This document shows, piece after piece, positions 26,579 to 36,133 of a DNA stretch of 64,000 nucleotides. The notes under the pieces are model-generated. The model saw nothing but the letters and a program-made list of their open reading frames with translations. It had not been told where the DNA came from and ran no database searches. This stretch comes from an uncultured Bacteroidia bacterium (lineage in GTDB: Bacteria; Bacteroidota; Bacteroidia; NS11-12g; UBA9320): contig CALSTB010000007.1 of the NCBI GenBank assembly GCA_943789165.1, forward strand, positions 1-64,000. Direction: 5' to 3'. The translations under genes and the position numbers were made by a program. Within the stretch, counting starts at the first letter, position 1, and each line of letters begins with the position of its first letter.

Positions 26579-29500
26579 TTATCTCCCAGCTAATTGCTGA
26601 TACTGTTGTAAGAACTTAGTCGCTTCAGCTTCGTTGCCAGCTTTCAAGTACACTTGGTACATGCCGTAATACGCCTGAGCAAAATTCTTATTGGTTTGAA
26701 TGGCAGCGTTGAAATAATTACCTGCATTATTCAAATCGTTCAATTGCAAATAGGCATTACCCGCTTTGAAGAAAAACTGCGGATTGTTGCCCCCGTAAGT
26801 CAACGCTTCTTTGTAATACTTGAGCGCTAGTTGTGTATTACCCTTCGCCATCGCAACATCACCTTGACCGTCGTAAGACGAGCTAAAGTTAGGTTTGTAA
26901 ATGGCTGATAATTTAAAGTGTTTGTCGGCTGAATCGAGATATGCATTCACATTGATTCCTGTTTTCTGCATCTGAACAGGTTGTAAATACGCTATGCCAA
27001 CAAAGTGGTGACTGAAGTAGTTTTCAGGACACAATTCTAAACTTTTCGTACACCATTTAATTGCCTCGTCGTTTCGACCTTGCACTAGATATGTATAGCC
27101 CAACGTTCGATAGGCCTCTTCTTCTAACGAGTCATATTTGATGTAATCTAGTAATAGTCTTTCGGCCTCGGTATAATTACGCTTATTCAGCATTTGATTC
27201 GCCAAGTAGATGTCTTTGTTTTCCCTTTTGACAATCGCCCCAACGGTTACACCATCGACTTTTATTTCATGAATCGTTCCTTTTGGTGGGAAATACCCTT
27301 TTTTTAATGCCGTCGGAGACAAGGTTCTGTTCGTCCAAATGGCGTAATCCCAGTCGTCCTTGTTCCAATTCAATTCCCTACTCCACAAAATGCTGGCGTT
27401 GCGAAGTGAATCAACCATCGCCTTGATAGGTTCACGTTCAGCAACCAGTATATCCACTTCAGCTTTGTGTTCAGCTTCTGTAATGATCTTTTCTTTTTTG
27501 TAATGATTCAGTCGATCGATTTCATCATTATACACTTCTAGTTGTCTGATATTTTCCCTTAACTCCTTGCCATTTTTCTGGAAACAATCAGAATAATATT
27601 GGATACTAAAAAGTTCATTATTCGAAATAATTTTTGTCTTACCAGGAGGTAATTCTTCATTTTCCTGAATCCATTTAATGGCTTCTTTTGGTGTTTGACA
27701 CCAATAATCCAATTCGTAATTACCAAAGGCTCCTTTTACTCCTCCAACCAACTCATTGTAATACATGTATTGATACGGGTGATTTTGCACCATCCATAAA
27801 CCGACCAATCCCATTAACACCGCCAATACTGCAGGAGCTGCTATACGAGCGATTTTGTTTTTCAGGGAGATAATAGAATCCCAACCGATGGCAGAAAGTA
27901 TGATTAAACTTGGTAACACAAACAACACATGTCGCCATGAATTGTACAAAGAAGACTCTTTATATATGATGTAACCAAGAGGGAAAACCAAGGTAAACAC
28001 CTCTATGATGACAATAGGGAGTTTATACGACCGCCATTTCCATTTTAAAGAACCAATAAAGATTGCCAATCCACCTAAAACAAAGAGGGGTAGGGTGATT
28101 AGCATCATTTTTGGCGCATAATACCACGGATAGTCTTTCATGTAATAGCGTGCGCCTTCGAATATTTCGTACACGTGAACAAGGCTAAATTTCTCGAAGT
28201 TTTTTAGTGCTTCAAAAGGATGATTGAATGGGTCTTTTAACGCCGCTGGCCATAAAATTATTCCGATAAAATATGCCAAGCCCATGGCAACAACTCCATT
28301 AAAGAGATATTGGCGAAACTGGGTAGGAAGCTTGGTTTCTTTGTTATAGATAGCGAGTAAAAATCGAACACCAGCAAACAAAGCCAAATAGGCAAACACA
28401 ATAAGTCCACCCGCACGAATACTAAATAAAATACCCATTGTAAGCCCAGTCATTACCAACGTTTTGGTTTTTACTTTTGGCAGTTCCTGAATGAATCTGA
28501 CGATGTAAAAGATACTGGCAATATAAAAGGACATGAAAGGCATATCCTTTTGGTTATTGGCCGCATGACCCCAGAAAACAGGAGTAAATAGAAGGATTAA
28601 TATGGCGATAACGGCTGTACGCCATGTGCCCGTTTTTCGTGCAAGCAATCCAGTAAACAGGAGTCCAACGAAGGCAAATAAGCTTAAGACGAGATGTCGT
28701 GTTTCGTATGTGTCAAAAGGAGATAGATATTCTTCAACAAAGGCACATGTTAAATTCACAAATGGACCATAATTTACCAAATGGTCGTGCAGCTTTCGAT
28801 TCTCGTCTAAGGCTCGCGTGTCTTCCCCACCTGTTTGGAAATATGAGATAACCTCCGTGAAATATTTTCTGTCTTCAGGTTCATCCCAAGTAGTGCCAAA
28901 GTCGAAACTTAGCATGGGCAGTAAAACAAGACTAAACAAACACAAGGAGACAAAGATTAAGCGATACAATCCAGAGTTCCCTCGGTTTAAATCTTTGATT
29001 GAGAAAGTTTTAATTGGTGTTGTTACAAACCAATTGATTCTAGCAGTGATTGCATTCCAAACACTTTTTGAATGTGAATATACCACGTCTTTAGCCGTCG
29101 TATTAGGAAGCGACGTAGCCGACGCTGTAAGGCCGTTTAAAACGCACCAGCTTGCAAAGGAATACGTACTATTGTCGAGCGCAGCTGAGACATTGTTGAA
29201 TAGTCCTTTAGAAAGAACATCGTCCTTGTGAACGATACAAACACCACTGTCAAAGCCATTGACTTCAACCAATCCAAACAACTTAGACCAGAAATTTCCT
29301 AAGGCTTGTATTGCTGTTCTTTTATTCTTTTTATATGCAAAGTCGGGAACCATTACTTCGCCTGAGGTGGCTTTGTTACCTCTAAGACTTTGGATGGCAC
29401 TCGGTAGCAAATGTAGGTTGGCATGCGACAACACAACGACATCGTTGCTTTCGGATTCTGACAGCTTTTGACTTAAGTCGGCATACTGCGTGCCATTTGA

Positions 29501-29659
29501 TCCAGCCAACATAACCGTTGCGTTGCTAACGTTGGTGCCAAGTTCTGCCAGCGAAGCCTCAACCTTCGTTTTGATTTCGCCTGAGTTTATGCCGGTAACA
29601 ACGACAAAACACGGTGCCGAAGGAGTTGATATTTTCTTTTTTGCTGAAGACTTTGCCAT
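26579..29659 (-). CDS. Fusion of degenerate GT2-like, GT39-like membrane and TPR domains
   Basis: 1026 residues in three parts. Residues 1-230 resemble a reduced GT-A (GT2, DPM1-like) glycosyltransferase: VVVLSHANLHLLPSAIQSL at the donor-site position and VNGFDSGVCIVHKDD, but the DxD-type motif is not intact. Residues 235-600 contain about ten membrane spans with the acidic first-loop site TTWDEPEDRKYF and an aromatic-rich loop, as in GT39/PMT enzymes. Residues 700-1026 are soluble and include a coiled segment and at least four TPR repeats (AYRTLGYTYLVQGRNDEAIKW, AQAYYGMYQVYLKAG). A polyprenyl-phosphate-dependent glycosyltransferase with a protein-binding tail is the best guess. The gene is transcribed convergently with nothing; it stands alone. 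Confidence 0.75.
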   Translation of the reverse strand: MAKSSAKKKISTPSAPCFVVVTGINSGEIKTKVEASLAELGTNVSNATVMLAGSNGTQYADLSQKLSESESNDVVVLSHANLHLLPSAIQSLRGNKATSGEVMVPDFAYKKNKRTAIQALGNFWSKLFGLVEVNGFDSGVCIVHKDDVLSKGLFNNVSAALDNSTYSFASWCVLNGLTASATSLPNTTAKDVVYSHSKSVWNAITARINWFVTTPIKTFSIKDLNRGNSGLYRLIFVSLCLFSLVLLPMLSFDFGTTWDEPEDRKYFTEVISYFQTGGEDTRALDENRKLHDHLVNYGPFVNLTCAFVEEYLSPFDTYETRHLVLSLFAFVGLLFTGLLARKTGTWRTAVIAILILLFTPVFWGHAANNQKDMPFMSFYIASIFYIVRFIQELPKVKTKTLVMTGLTMGILFSIRAGGLIVFAYLALFAGVRFLLAIYNKETKLPTQFRQYLFNGVVAMGLAYFIGIILWPAALKDPFNHPFEALKNFEKFSLVHVYEIFEGARYYMKDYPWYYAPKMMLITLPLFVLGGLAIFIGSLKWKWRSYKLPIVIIEVFTLVFPLGYIIYKESSLYNSWRHVLFVLPSLIILSAIGWDSIISLKNKIARIAAPAVLAVLMGLVGLWMVQNHPYQYMYYNELVGGVKGAFGNYELDYWCQTPKEAIKWIQENEELPPGKTKIISNNELFSIQYYSDCFQKNGKELRENIRQLEVYNDEIDRLNHYKKEKIITEAEHKAEVDILVAEREPIKAMVDSLRNASILWSRELNWNKDDWDYAIWTNRTLSPTALKKGYFPPKGTIHEIKVDGVTVGAIVKRENKDIYLANQMLNKRNYTEAERLLLDYIKYDSLEEEAYRTLGYTYLVQGRNDEAIKWCTKSLELCPENYFSHHFVGIAYLQPVQMQKTGINVNAYLDSADKHFKLSAIYKPNFSSSYDGQGDVAMAKGNTQLALKYYKEALTYGGNNPQFFFKAGNAYLQLNDLNNAGNYFNAAIQTNKNFAQAYYGMYQVYLKAGNEAEATKFLQQYQQLAGR

Positions 29660-29748
29660 AGATCAGAAATGCTGTTTCGTAATTCGAATCAAATCTATGA
29701 AAACCTATGAAGAAATAGGAATTAAATTGGCAAATGACAAGGAGATGA

Positions 29749-30513
29749 TTACAGAAGAAAGTCCTCTAATACGGTATAGAAGGCTTCTGGGTTTTCTGCA
29801 TGGACCCAGTGACCTGCTTTCGGTATTGTTGCAAATTCAGCATTTGGAAACATTTCAAGAATTGTAGATTCATCTTCAGTTGAAATGTAATTGGATTTTG
29901 CGCCTTTAATAAATAGGGTTTCATTCGAAAACGGCCATGAAACGGTAACCCTATTAATTATGGTTTCATAATTCTTGTAGATATTTTCCAGTCCCATTTT
30001 CCATTCATATCCACCAGTTTTACAACGGTCGATATTCTTTAAGATAAACAGACGAATGCCTACATCATCAATCGATTCACTTAACAAAGCTTCCGCTTCT
30101 TTTCTCGAACTCAAGGTGTTTACCGGGAGCTTAAACATCGCATCAAAGATGGCAAGGTGGCCTGGTTTGTATTTTTTTGGAGCAATGTCTACGACGCATA
30201 ATTTGTCAATAAGACCCGGATGCAAATCGGCAAGTTTCATCACCGCTTTTCCGCCCATGGAGTGCCCAATAAAGTGCGCTTTTGGAATTGATAAGTCTTT
30301 CAGGAGTTCATTGAAATCGTCGCAAATGTCTTCGTACGTCATACTCGGGTGATGCGCTGAATTGCCATGATTTCGAACATCAACAGATACTACTTTAAAA
30401 TGCGCAGACAAGCTTTTGGCCATATTGTGCCAATTGTCGAGCATGCCAAATAAACCATGAACTATGACAACGTACGGTCCTGAATCACCGTATTGTTTGT
30501 AGTTCAGCTTCAA
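29749..30513 (-). CDS. Alpha/beta-fold hydrolase
   Basis: A 254-residue serine hydrolase with the oxyanion motif VHGLFGMLDNWHN, the nucleophile elbow FIGHSMGGKAV, a late Asp/Glu segment and the catalytic His in IPKAGHWVHAENP. These features and the length match the YbfF/esterase branch of the family (acyl esterases and thioesterases acting on short chains). No signal peptide is seen, so it is cytoplasmic. The start lies six bases from the stop of alanine dehydrogenase on the same strand, suggesting one transcript. The specific substrate cannot be read from the sequence. Confidence 0.88.
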   Translation of the reverse strand: MKLNYKQYGDSGPYVVIVHGLFGMLDNWHNMAKSLSAHFKVVSVDVRNHGNSAHHPSMTYEDICDDFNELLKDLSIPKAHFIGHSMGGKAVMKLADLHPGLIDKLCVVDIAPKKYKPGHLAIFDAMFKLPVNTLSSRKEAEALLSESIDDVGIRLFILKNIDRCKTGGYEWKMGLENIYKNYETIINRVTVSWPFSNETLFIKGAKSNYISTEDESTILEMFPNAEFATIPKAGHWVHAENPEAFYTVLEDFLL

Positions 30514-30519
30514 AAAAAA

Positions 30520-31635
30520 TTAGTTTAAGAATTCTTCTACCGGAGTATACGGTAAATCAAATGCTTCAGAAACGCCTTTATAACACACTTTTCCGTCAAC
30601 TACATTCAATCCTAGTTTCAATTCGTTGCTGTCCTTGCAAGCCTGTTTCCAGCCTTTGTTCGCTAATTGAATGGCATATGGCAATGTTGCATTGGTTAAG
30701 GCAACTGTAGACGTATAAGGTACAGCACCTGGCATGTTAGCAACACAGTAATGAACGATGTCGTCAATGATAAAAGTAGGATCTTCGTGAGTCGTTGGTT
30801 TGCACGTTTCAATACATCCACCTTGATCAACTGCAACGTCAACTAAAACAGTACCTGCTTGCATCTCCTTTAACATGTCACGAGTAATGAGGTTTGGCGC
30901 TTTTGCACCAGGAATTAACACAGCACCAACAATTAAATCCATATGAGGGATTAAATCCCGGATGTTCATTTCGCTTGAAAATCTGGTTACCACATTAGCA
31001 GGCATAACATCATTTAAGTAACGAAGTCTTTGAAGACTCACATCTAAAATAGTTACCTGTGCACCTAAACCGGCGGCCATTTTAGCAGCTTGAGTCCCAA
31101 CAACGCCACCACCCAGTACCAATACTTTTCCTGGAGGAACGCCTGGAACGCCACCTAATAAAACGCCTTTTCCTTTAATTGGCTTTTCTAAATATTTTGC
31201 TCCTTGCTGGACAGCCATTCTGCCCGCAACTTCACTCATTGGGATAAGCAATGGTAGACTTCTGTCTGCTGCTTCCACTGTTTCATAAGCCAAACATGTA
31301 GCACCACTTTCAATCATGGCGTGAGTTAAAGGCTCGTAACTAGCAAAGTGGAAATAGGTGAAAACCAATTGACCTTTTCTGATGAGTTTGTATTCAGGTT
31401 CAATAGGTTCTTTTACCTTGATAATCATTTCTGCAATGGCATACACTTCTTCGATTGTATCTAATATTTGAGCACCTGCTTGTGTATACATATCGTTGCT
31501 GAACCCGCTTCCAAGTCCACCATTTTTTTGAACATAAACTGTATGTCCACGTTTTGTTAATTCAAGTGCACCGCCCGGAGTCAATGCAATTCGATTTTCA
31601 TTATTTTTAATTTCTTTAGGTACTCCAATAATCAT
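30520..31635 (-). CDS. ald: Alanine dehydrogenase
   Basis: A 371-residue NAD-dependent enzyme that interconverts L-alanine and pyruvate plus ammonia. The N-terminal MIIGVPKEIKNNENRIALTP is the classic AlaDH/PNT signature; FTYFHFAS carries the substrate-side His, and VLVLGGGVVGTQAAKMAAGLG is the Rossmann dinucleotide loop, followed by the acidic TILD that selects NAD. A SNELKLGLNV block and a C-terminal helix complete the fold. The length argues against a transhydrogenase subunit, which would have longer loops. A TATCTTTG -7 box sits 22 bases upstream of the ATG, so this gene probably heads the unit with the downstream hydrolase. Confidence 0.95.
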   Translation of the reverse strand: MIIGVPKEIKNNENRIALTPGGALELTKRGHTVYVQKNGGLGSGFSNDMYTQAGAQILDTIEEVYAIAEMIIKVKEPIEPEYKLIRKGQLVFTYFHFASYEPLTHAMIESGATCLAYETVEAADRSLPLLIPMSEVAGRMAVQQGAKYLEKPIKGKGVLLGGVPGVPPGKVLVLGGGVVGTQAAKMAAGLGAQVTILDVSLQRLRYLNDVMPANVVTRFSSEMNIRDLIPHMDLIVGAVLIPGAKAPNLITRDMLKEMQAGTVLVDVAVDQGGCIETCKPTTHEDPTFIIDDIVHYCVANMPGAVPYTSTVALTNATLPYAIQLANKGWKQACKDSNELKLGLNVVDGKVCYKGVSEAFDLPYTPVEEFLN

Positions 31636-31657
31636 TGCCTATTCTTTTTAAGGACTG

Positions 31658-31665
31658 CAAAGATA
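31658..31665 (-). promoter_or_regulatory. Bacteroidota -7 promoter box TATCTTTG for ald
   Basis: TATCTTTG on the minus strand fits TAnnTTTG and lies 22 bases upstream of the ald ATG. A TTG (31687-31689) lies 21 bases further upstream and could be the -33 element. Confidence 0.5.
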
Positions 31666-31784
31666 GTTTTATCAGATTGGTAAAAACAAGGTGAAATTTT
31701 GACGATTTTAATGGCCCATTTCAGGGGTATAAAAATGTTTTCCCCAAAACGGCAGTCAAAGGCCAGATTTGTGCGGGCAATACT

Positions 31785-31792
31785 TAATTTTG
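31785..31792 (+). promoter_or_regulatory. Bacteroidota -7 promoter box TAATTTTG for purL
   Basis: TAATTTTG fits TAnnTTTG and lies 22 bases before the purL ATG. The interval to ald holds the divergent promoters. Confidence 0.45.
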
Positions 31793-31814
31793 CCCAGCAA
31801 TTTAATCCTTAAGC

Positions 31815-34028
31815 ATGCAAGAAGTTACTGTAGAAACGGCCATTGAACTAGGACTCAGAGCTGAAGAGTTCGATAAAATAAAGGAGGTCTTAGGCCGAAC
31901 ACCAAACTTTACTGAATTAAGTGTTTATTCCGTAATGTGGAGTGAGCATTGTTCGTACAAAAACTCCATCGTTTGGTTAAAGAAATTACCTAAAGAAGGT
32001 CCGATGATGTTGGCCGAAGCCGGTGAAGAAAATGCCGGATTGGTTGATATGGGCGAAGGTTTGGCATGCTGCTTTAAAATAGAAAGTCACAACCATCCAT
32101 CGGCCATAGAGCCGTACCAAGGAGCGGCGACTGGAGTTGGGGGAATCAATAGAGACATATTCTCTATGGGTGCGAGACCTATCGCACAGTTAAATTCTTT
32201 GCGTTTTGGAAACATAGATACAGATAGAACCAAATGGTTAACTAAAGGAGTTGTTAAAGGTATTGGCGACTACGGAAATTCATTTGGCATACCAACCGTT
32301 GGCGGTGAGGTGTATTTTGATGATTGTTACGAAACCAACATCTTGGTTAATGCAATGAGCGTTGGTATCGTTGAAGTTGGAAAAACAGTAAGTGCCATTG
32401 CTGAAGGAGTTGGAAATCCAGTATACATTTTTGGCTCTGCAACAGGCAAAGATGGTATCGCTGGAGCCGCTTTTGCGAGTAAAGACATCGGTGAAGACGC
32501 CATGAATGATTTACCCGCCGTGCAAGTTGGTGATCCGTTTTGGGAGAAGCTGATTTTGGAAGCCACCATGGAGTTATTAGAAACTGACGCCATTGTTGGA
32601 TTACAAGACATGGGTGCAGCTGGAATTACCTGTTCCACTTGTGAAATGAGCGCAAAAAGCGAAACAGGAATGACCATCGATTTGGATAAAGTGCCACTTC
32701 GACAACAAGACATGAAGGATTGGGAAATCTTGTTGAGTGAAAGTCAAGAGCGTATGTTGGCAATCATTAAAAAAGGTCATGAAAAGGAAGTAGAGAAAAT
32801 TTTAGAAAAATGGGATTTGACCTATGCGCAAATAGGTGAGGTGAATGATTCTGGACGTATTAAATACGTCAAGGATGGTGAAGTTACTTGTGATGTTCCA
32901 GCTCAAAGTTTAGTACTTGGCGGAGGAGCTCCTATTTATGAACGTGAGTGGGCTGAACCAAGTTATACAGAAAAGATTAAATCCTTTTCTATAGACGATA
33001 TTCCAAACGAAAACAAAACAATAGAGATTGCAAAATTCTTAGCTGGACAACCGAACATAGCGTCAAAGCGGTGGATTTATAAGCAATACGACAGTATGGT
33101 TGGCACAGTAAATCAAAGTACCAATCAGGCGAGTGATGCAGCTATCGTTCAAATAAAAGGCACAAATAGATCTTTAGCGTTAACGGTTGATTGCAATAGT
33201 CGATACGTTTACGCAGACCCAGAAGTTGGAACTGCAATCGCTGTCAGTGAAGCTGCACGAAACATCGTTTGTAGTGGAGGAAAGCCGAGTGCAGTGACGA
33301 ACTGCTTGAACTTTGGTAATCCATACGATAAAGGAGTTTATTGGCAATTTAAAAACGCCATCATGGGAATGAGAGCTGCGTGTTTAAAATTCGGTACTCC
33401 GGTTACGGGTGGTAATGTGAGTTTTTATAATCAAAATTCTGATGGATCGGCGGTGTATCCTACACCGACTATCGGTATGGTAGGTTTGGTCGAAAAACCA
33501 GAGCACATTACTACTTTAGGCTTCAAGGAAGTTGGAGATGTGATTTACTTATTAGGAAAGGAAATTGTAGACATCGGATCCTCACAATATGTCTCTAAAT
33601 ATCACAAAGTAGAACACTCACCTTGTCCATATTTTAATCTAGACGAGGAATATCAATTACAAGCTGCAGTGATAGATTCAATTGAAAGTGGTCTTTTACA
33701 GAGTTGTCATGATGTGTCGGAGGGAGGATTGTTCATTACGTTGTTAGAATCGTCAATGGCCAGTGGTTTAGGGGTTGATGTAGTGACCAATATGGAAGAA
33801 AGACTCGATGCTTATTTGTTTGGTGAAAGCCAAAGCCGAATTGTTGTGTCTGTCCAGGAAAATCAACGAGAAGCGCTTGAGAAAATGATGTCAAAACATG
33901 GCGTTCATTTCCGTAAATTAGGCAGTGTAAGCGGCAACAGAATGTGCATCAATGATGACGATTATGGCAGCATTGAGGAGTACAAGTCGATTTATGACAA
34001 TGCGATTGAGCAGCGATTGATGGCGTAA
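31815..34028 (+). CDS. purL: Phosphoribosylformylglycinamidine synthase, large subunit (short PurL)
   Basis: PurL converts FGAR, ATP and glutamine-derived ammonia to FGAM in purine synthesis. The 737-residue length is that of the small-type PurL, which needs separate PurQ (glutaminase) and PurS subunits, rather than the fused 1200-1300 residue enzyme. Motifs: VMWSEHCSYKNS, FKIESHNHPSAIEPYQGAATGVGGI (shortened here to the core IESHNHPS and GAATGVGG), SCHDVSEGGLF and two AIRS-like halves with glycine-rich DIFSMGARP and GNVSFYNQN. purQ is in this window at 50644 but not adjacent; purS is not seen. The SRPBCC gene begins nine bases after the stop. Confidence 0.95.
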   Translation: MQEVTVETAIELGLRAEEFDKIKEVLGRTPNFTELSVYSVMWSEHCSYKNSIVWLKKLPKEGPMMLAEAGEENAGLVDMGEGLACCFKIESHNHPSAIEPYQGAATGVGGINRDIFSMGARPIAQLNSLRFGNIDTDRTKWLTKGVVKGIGDYGNSFGIPTVGGEVYFDDCYETNILVNAMSVGIVEVGKTVSAIAEGVGNPVYIFGSATGKDGIAGAAFASKDIGEDAMNDLPAVQVGDPFWEKLILEATMELLETDAIVGLQDMGAAGITCSTCEMSAKSETGMTIDLDKVPLRQQDMKDWEILLSESQERMLAIIKKGHEKEVEKILEKWDLTYAQIGEVNDSGRIKYVKDGEVTCDVPAQSLVLGGGAPIYEREWAEPSYTEKIKSFSIDDIPNENKTIEIAKFLAGQPNIASKRWIYKQYDSMVGTVNQSTNQASDAAIVQIKGTNRSLALTVDCNSRYVYADPEVGTAIAVSEAARNIVCSGGKPSAVTNCLNFGNPYDKGVYWQFKNAIMGMRAACLKFGTPVTGGNVSFYNQNSDGSAVYPTPTIGMVGLVEKPEHITTLGFKEVGDVIYLLGKEIVDIGSSQYVSKYHKVEHSPCPYFNLDEEYQLQAAVIDSIESGLLQSCHDVSEGGLFITLLESSMASGLGVDVVTNMEERLDAYLFGESQSRIVVSVQENQREALEKMMSKHGVHFRKLGSVSGNRMCINDDDYGSIEEYKSIYDNAIEQRLMA

Positions 34029-34037
34029 ATTTGGGGC

Positions 34038-34493
34038 ATGTATCATGCCAACGCCATTGAAGTTCAAGTCCCAATCGACGAATTCATAGACTTATTTCTT
34101 GACCAAACGAAATTTAAACACTGGCGACCAGGGTTCCAATCTGTTGAGCTCTTGAGTGGTGAAAAAGGTCAGTACGGTGTCAAGTCAAAATTTGTGTATC
34201 AACTGGGAAAACGACCTTTTGAAGTAATTGAAACCGTCACAGAAAGAAATTTCCCGTATATCTTTAGTGCACATTACCAAGCTCCTAATATGGTGAGCGA
34301 CATAGACTATCAATTTGAGGATTTTGGTGGAAAGAGAACGATGTGGGGCATTACGCATATCTACAGATTGAGTGGTAGTAAAGAGCGGTGGTCTTGGTTA
34401 AGGCCTAAGTTTTATGAAAAACAAGACCTACAACTCATGTTAAATCTTAAAGACTACGCAGAAAACGGTGTGTCTATCTTAGACAAATTCTAG
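34038..34493 (+). CDS. SRPBCC-family lipid/ligand-binding-like protein
   Basis: A 151-residue protein with the START/Bet v 1-like plan: an N-terminal strand AIEVQVPID, two short helices (EFIDLFLDQTKFKHWRPGF), a curved beta-sheet (KSKFVYQLGKRPFEVIETV) and a long C-terminal helix. Proteins of this superfamily hold hydrophobic ligands in a central cavity; the ligand here is unknown. It follows purL by nine bases on the same strand, so it is probably co-transcribed, though no purine-related role is known. A bidirectional terminator follows. Confidence 0.75.
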   Translation: MYHANAIEVQVPIDEFIDLFLDQTKFKHWRPGFQSVELLSGEKGQYGVKSKFVYQLGKRPFEVIETVTERNFPYIFSAHYQAPNMVSDIDYQFEDFGGKRTMWGITHIYRLSGSKERWSWLRPKFYEKQDLQLMLNLKDYAENGVSILDKF

Positions 34494-34500
34494 AGGGCAT

Positions 34501-34532
34501 AAAAAAACCCCAACTTGCGTCGAGGTTTTTTT
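34501..34532. terminator. Bidirectional rho-independent terminator
   Basis: A-run, CC-rich stem, short loop and T-run (AAAAAAACC paired with GGTTTTTTT) with a central mismatch lie between the convergent SRPBCC and tonB genes and could stop transcription from both sides. Confidence 0.75.
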
Positions 34533-34547
34533 GAATATAAACTCTTA

Positions 34548-35225
34548 TTAGTTGAAACTTAAACGTATCGGCTTTTGAAATGCCATACGAGCTGGTTTGT
34601 CTCTTTGTAAAGCTGGTTTCCATCTAGGCATTTTTTTGATAACAGCGATCGCTGCTTCTTCAACACCATATCCAATTTTACGTGTTGAGGTTACCTGGAT
34701 GTTAGACAAGCTACCATCTTTCTCAACTGTAAACGACACCACTACCGTACCATTTTCCGCTTCTTCATAGGCAATTTCTGGAATTTCCATGTTTTCTTTA
34801 ATGAACTCATCCATTGCTGTTGGTCCACCTGGAAACGATGCCTTTTCTTGTACCTGGAACCATTTGAATACTTCATCTGTATCTTCTGGACCATCGTCAA
34901 AATCCAATTCGCCAAATGCTTCATCGTCATCTGTTTCAATAGAAATGTCTGGTGGATCATCTACCTTTATATCATCTTCCACAACTTCGATCACTGGATC
35001 TTGTGGCTTCTCAGGTGGTGGTGGTTTTTCTTCTTGTTGTTGAGTTTGTTCTTGCTGTACCATGTCCTCGTCGTATACTTGATCTAAATTCTCAAGTACG
35101 ATAGGATCATATTTTTTGTACTGCATCAAGGCAAACGCAAATCCTAAAGAAATAGTCATACCAATCAGAAAGAACAATGTTCTTTTATACCTGATGTCGA
35201 TGTTCTTACGTTTTTTAACTTCCAT
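34548..35225 (-). CDS. TonB-family energy transducer
   Basis: A 225-residue inner-membrane protein. Order: short basic cytoplasmic N-terminus, one membrane span (TLFFLIGMTISLGFAFALM), a Gln/Glu/Pro-rich periplasmic spacer (EEKPPPPEKPQDP), an acidic linker, and a C-terminal TonB domain (about 140-225: FPGGPTAMDEFIKENMEIP, VVVSFTVEKDGSLSNIQV and KKMPRWKPALQRDKPARMAF). It transmits proton-motive force from ExbB/ExbD to outer-membrane receptors such as SusC-like porins. No exbB or exbD is in the window. The family in Bacteroidota is expanded, so the particular receptor is unknown. Confidence 0.92.
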   Translation of the reverse strand: MEVKKRKNIDIRYKRTLFFLIGMTISLGFAFALMQYKKYDPIVLENLDQVYDEDMVQQEQTQQQEEKPPPPEKPQDPVIEVVEDDIKVDDPPDISIETDDDEAFGELDFDDGPEDTDEVFKWFQVQEKASFPGGPTAMDEFIKENMEIPEIAYEEAENGTVVVSFTVEKDGSLSNIQVTSTRKIGYGVEEAAIAVIKKMPRWKPALQRDKPARMAFQKPIRLSFN

Positions 35226-35310
35226 GTTTTACAAAGATTTAAAGTTCCAAATTTATGAATTATCATGGATATATATATGCAGTATCCAAAAGGTAAACGC
35301 GAAACAATGA

Positions 35311-35694
35311 TTATTTTATATAAAAGCTCCGAATTTGCTTAAAGCCAAGTAAAAATAGGGCACATCCCACGGCAACCCCAATAGAATTGGCTAGCATATC
35401 CAAATACTCAAAATGCCGATTGAATAGGGAGGAGGCCTGTAAGAATTCCATTAAAACACCATAACCGATACAAAGCGGAATTAAATAAATTAACGAGCGT
35501 CTGTATTCGTTTGACCAACGGAATTTCTTAGCTGTTTCAAAAAGAACAACTATCGTCAGACTGGCATATGCTAGAAAGTGGCCAATCTTGTCGCTTGCTT
35601 TCACGTCAATTTTTGGAATTGACTTTACGGACATAACGCTGAGGATCAAAATAACCACAGCGAGAATAAGGGTAAATTTATATGATTTGAGCAC
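35311..35694 (-). CDS. VanZ-family membrane protein
   Basis: A 127-residue protein with four hydrophobic helices and the VanZ hallmarks: DKIGHFLAYASLTIVV after the first span, a central acidic Glu (GVLMEFLQ) and the FEYLDMLANSIGVAVGC segment in the last third. VanZ-like proteins sit in the inner membrane; the founding member adds low-level teicoplanin resistance, but the physiological role of most members is unknown. Its ATG overlaps the stop of gcvH by one base, an arrangement common in Bacteroidota. Confidence 0.88.
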   Translation of the reverse strand: MLKSYKFTLILAVVILILSVMSVKSIPKIDVKASDKIGHFLAYASLTIVVLFETAKKFRWSNEYRRSLIYLIPLCIGYGVLMEFLQASSLFNRHFEYLDMLANSIGVAVGCALFLLGFKQIRSFYIK

Positions 35695-36074
35695 TACTGC
35701 CCAATAGAAGCTTTGTATTCGTCTGGACTCATCAAGGCGTCAAACTCAGCTTGGTCACTAATTTTAACTTTGATCATCCAACCATCGCCATAAGGATCAG
35801 AATTCACGCTTTCAGGAGCATCTTCCAAACCAGCGTTTACTTCGATTACTTCTCCCGCCAATGGCATATATAAATCCGAAACTGTTTTTACTGCTTCAAC
35901 AGTACCAAACGTGTCTTCAGAATTTAAAGTTTCACCTTCAGTTTCGATTTCCACAAAAACAACATCACCTAACTCACTTTGAGCAAAATCAGTAATGCCA
36001 ATGGTTGCAACGTCTCCGTCTAATTTAACCCATTCGTGGTCTTTTGTATATTTAATATCAGCTGGAAAATTCAT
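35694..36074 (-). CDS. gcvH: Glycine cleavage system H protein
   Basis: A 126-residue lipoyl-carrier protein that shuttles the aminomethyl group between the P, T and L proteins of glycine cleavage. The lipoylated lysine lies in FGTVEAVKTVSDLYMPLAGE, the standard beta-turn context. The N-terminal FPADIKYTKDHEWV and the C-terminal MIKVKISDQAEFDALM are also typical. No gcvP or gcvT is nearby, which is usual since H is often encoded separately. Its stop overlaps the VanZ start, so the two are translationally coupled; there is no functional reason to expect this. Confidence 0.96.
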   Translation of the reverse strand: MNFPADIKYTKDHEWVKLDGDVATIGITDFAQSELGDVVFVEIETEGETLNSEDTFGTVEAVKTVSDLYMPLAGEVIEVNAGLEDAPESVNSDPYGDGWMIKVKISDQAEFDALMSPDEYKASIGQ

Positions 36075-36133
36075 AAGTTTTTTTTGCGAATTAATAAATT
36101 ATTGTTGGAATAATAAGGGCATTTAAAAATTAA

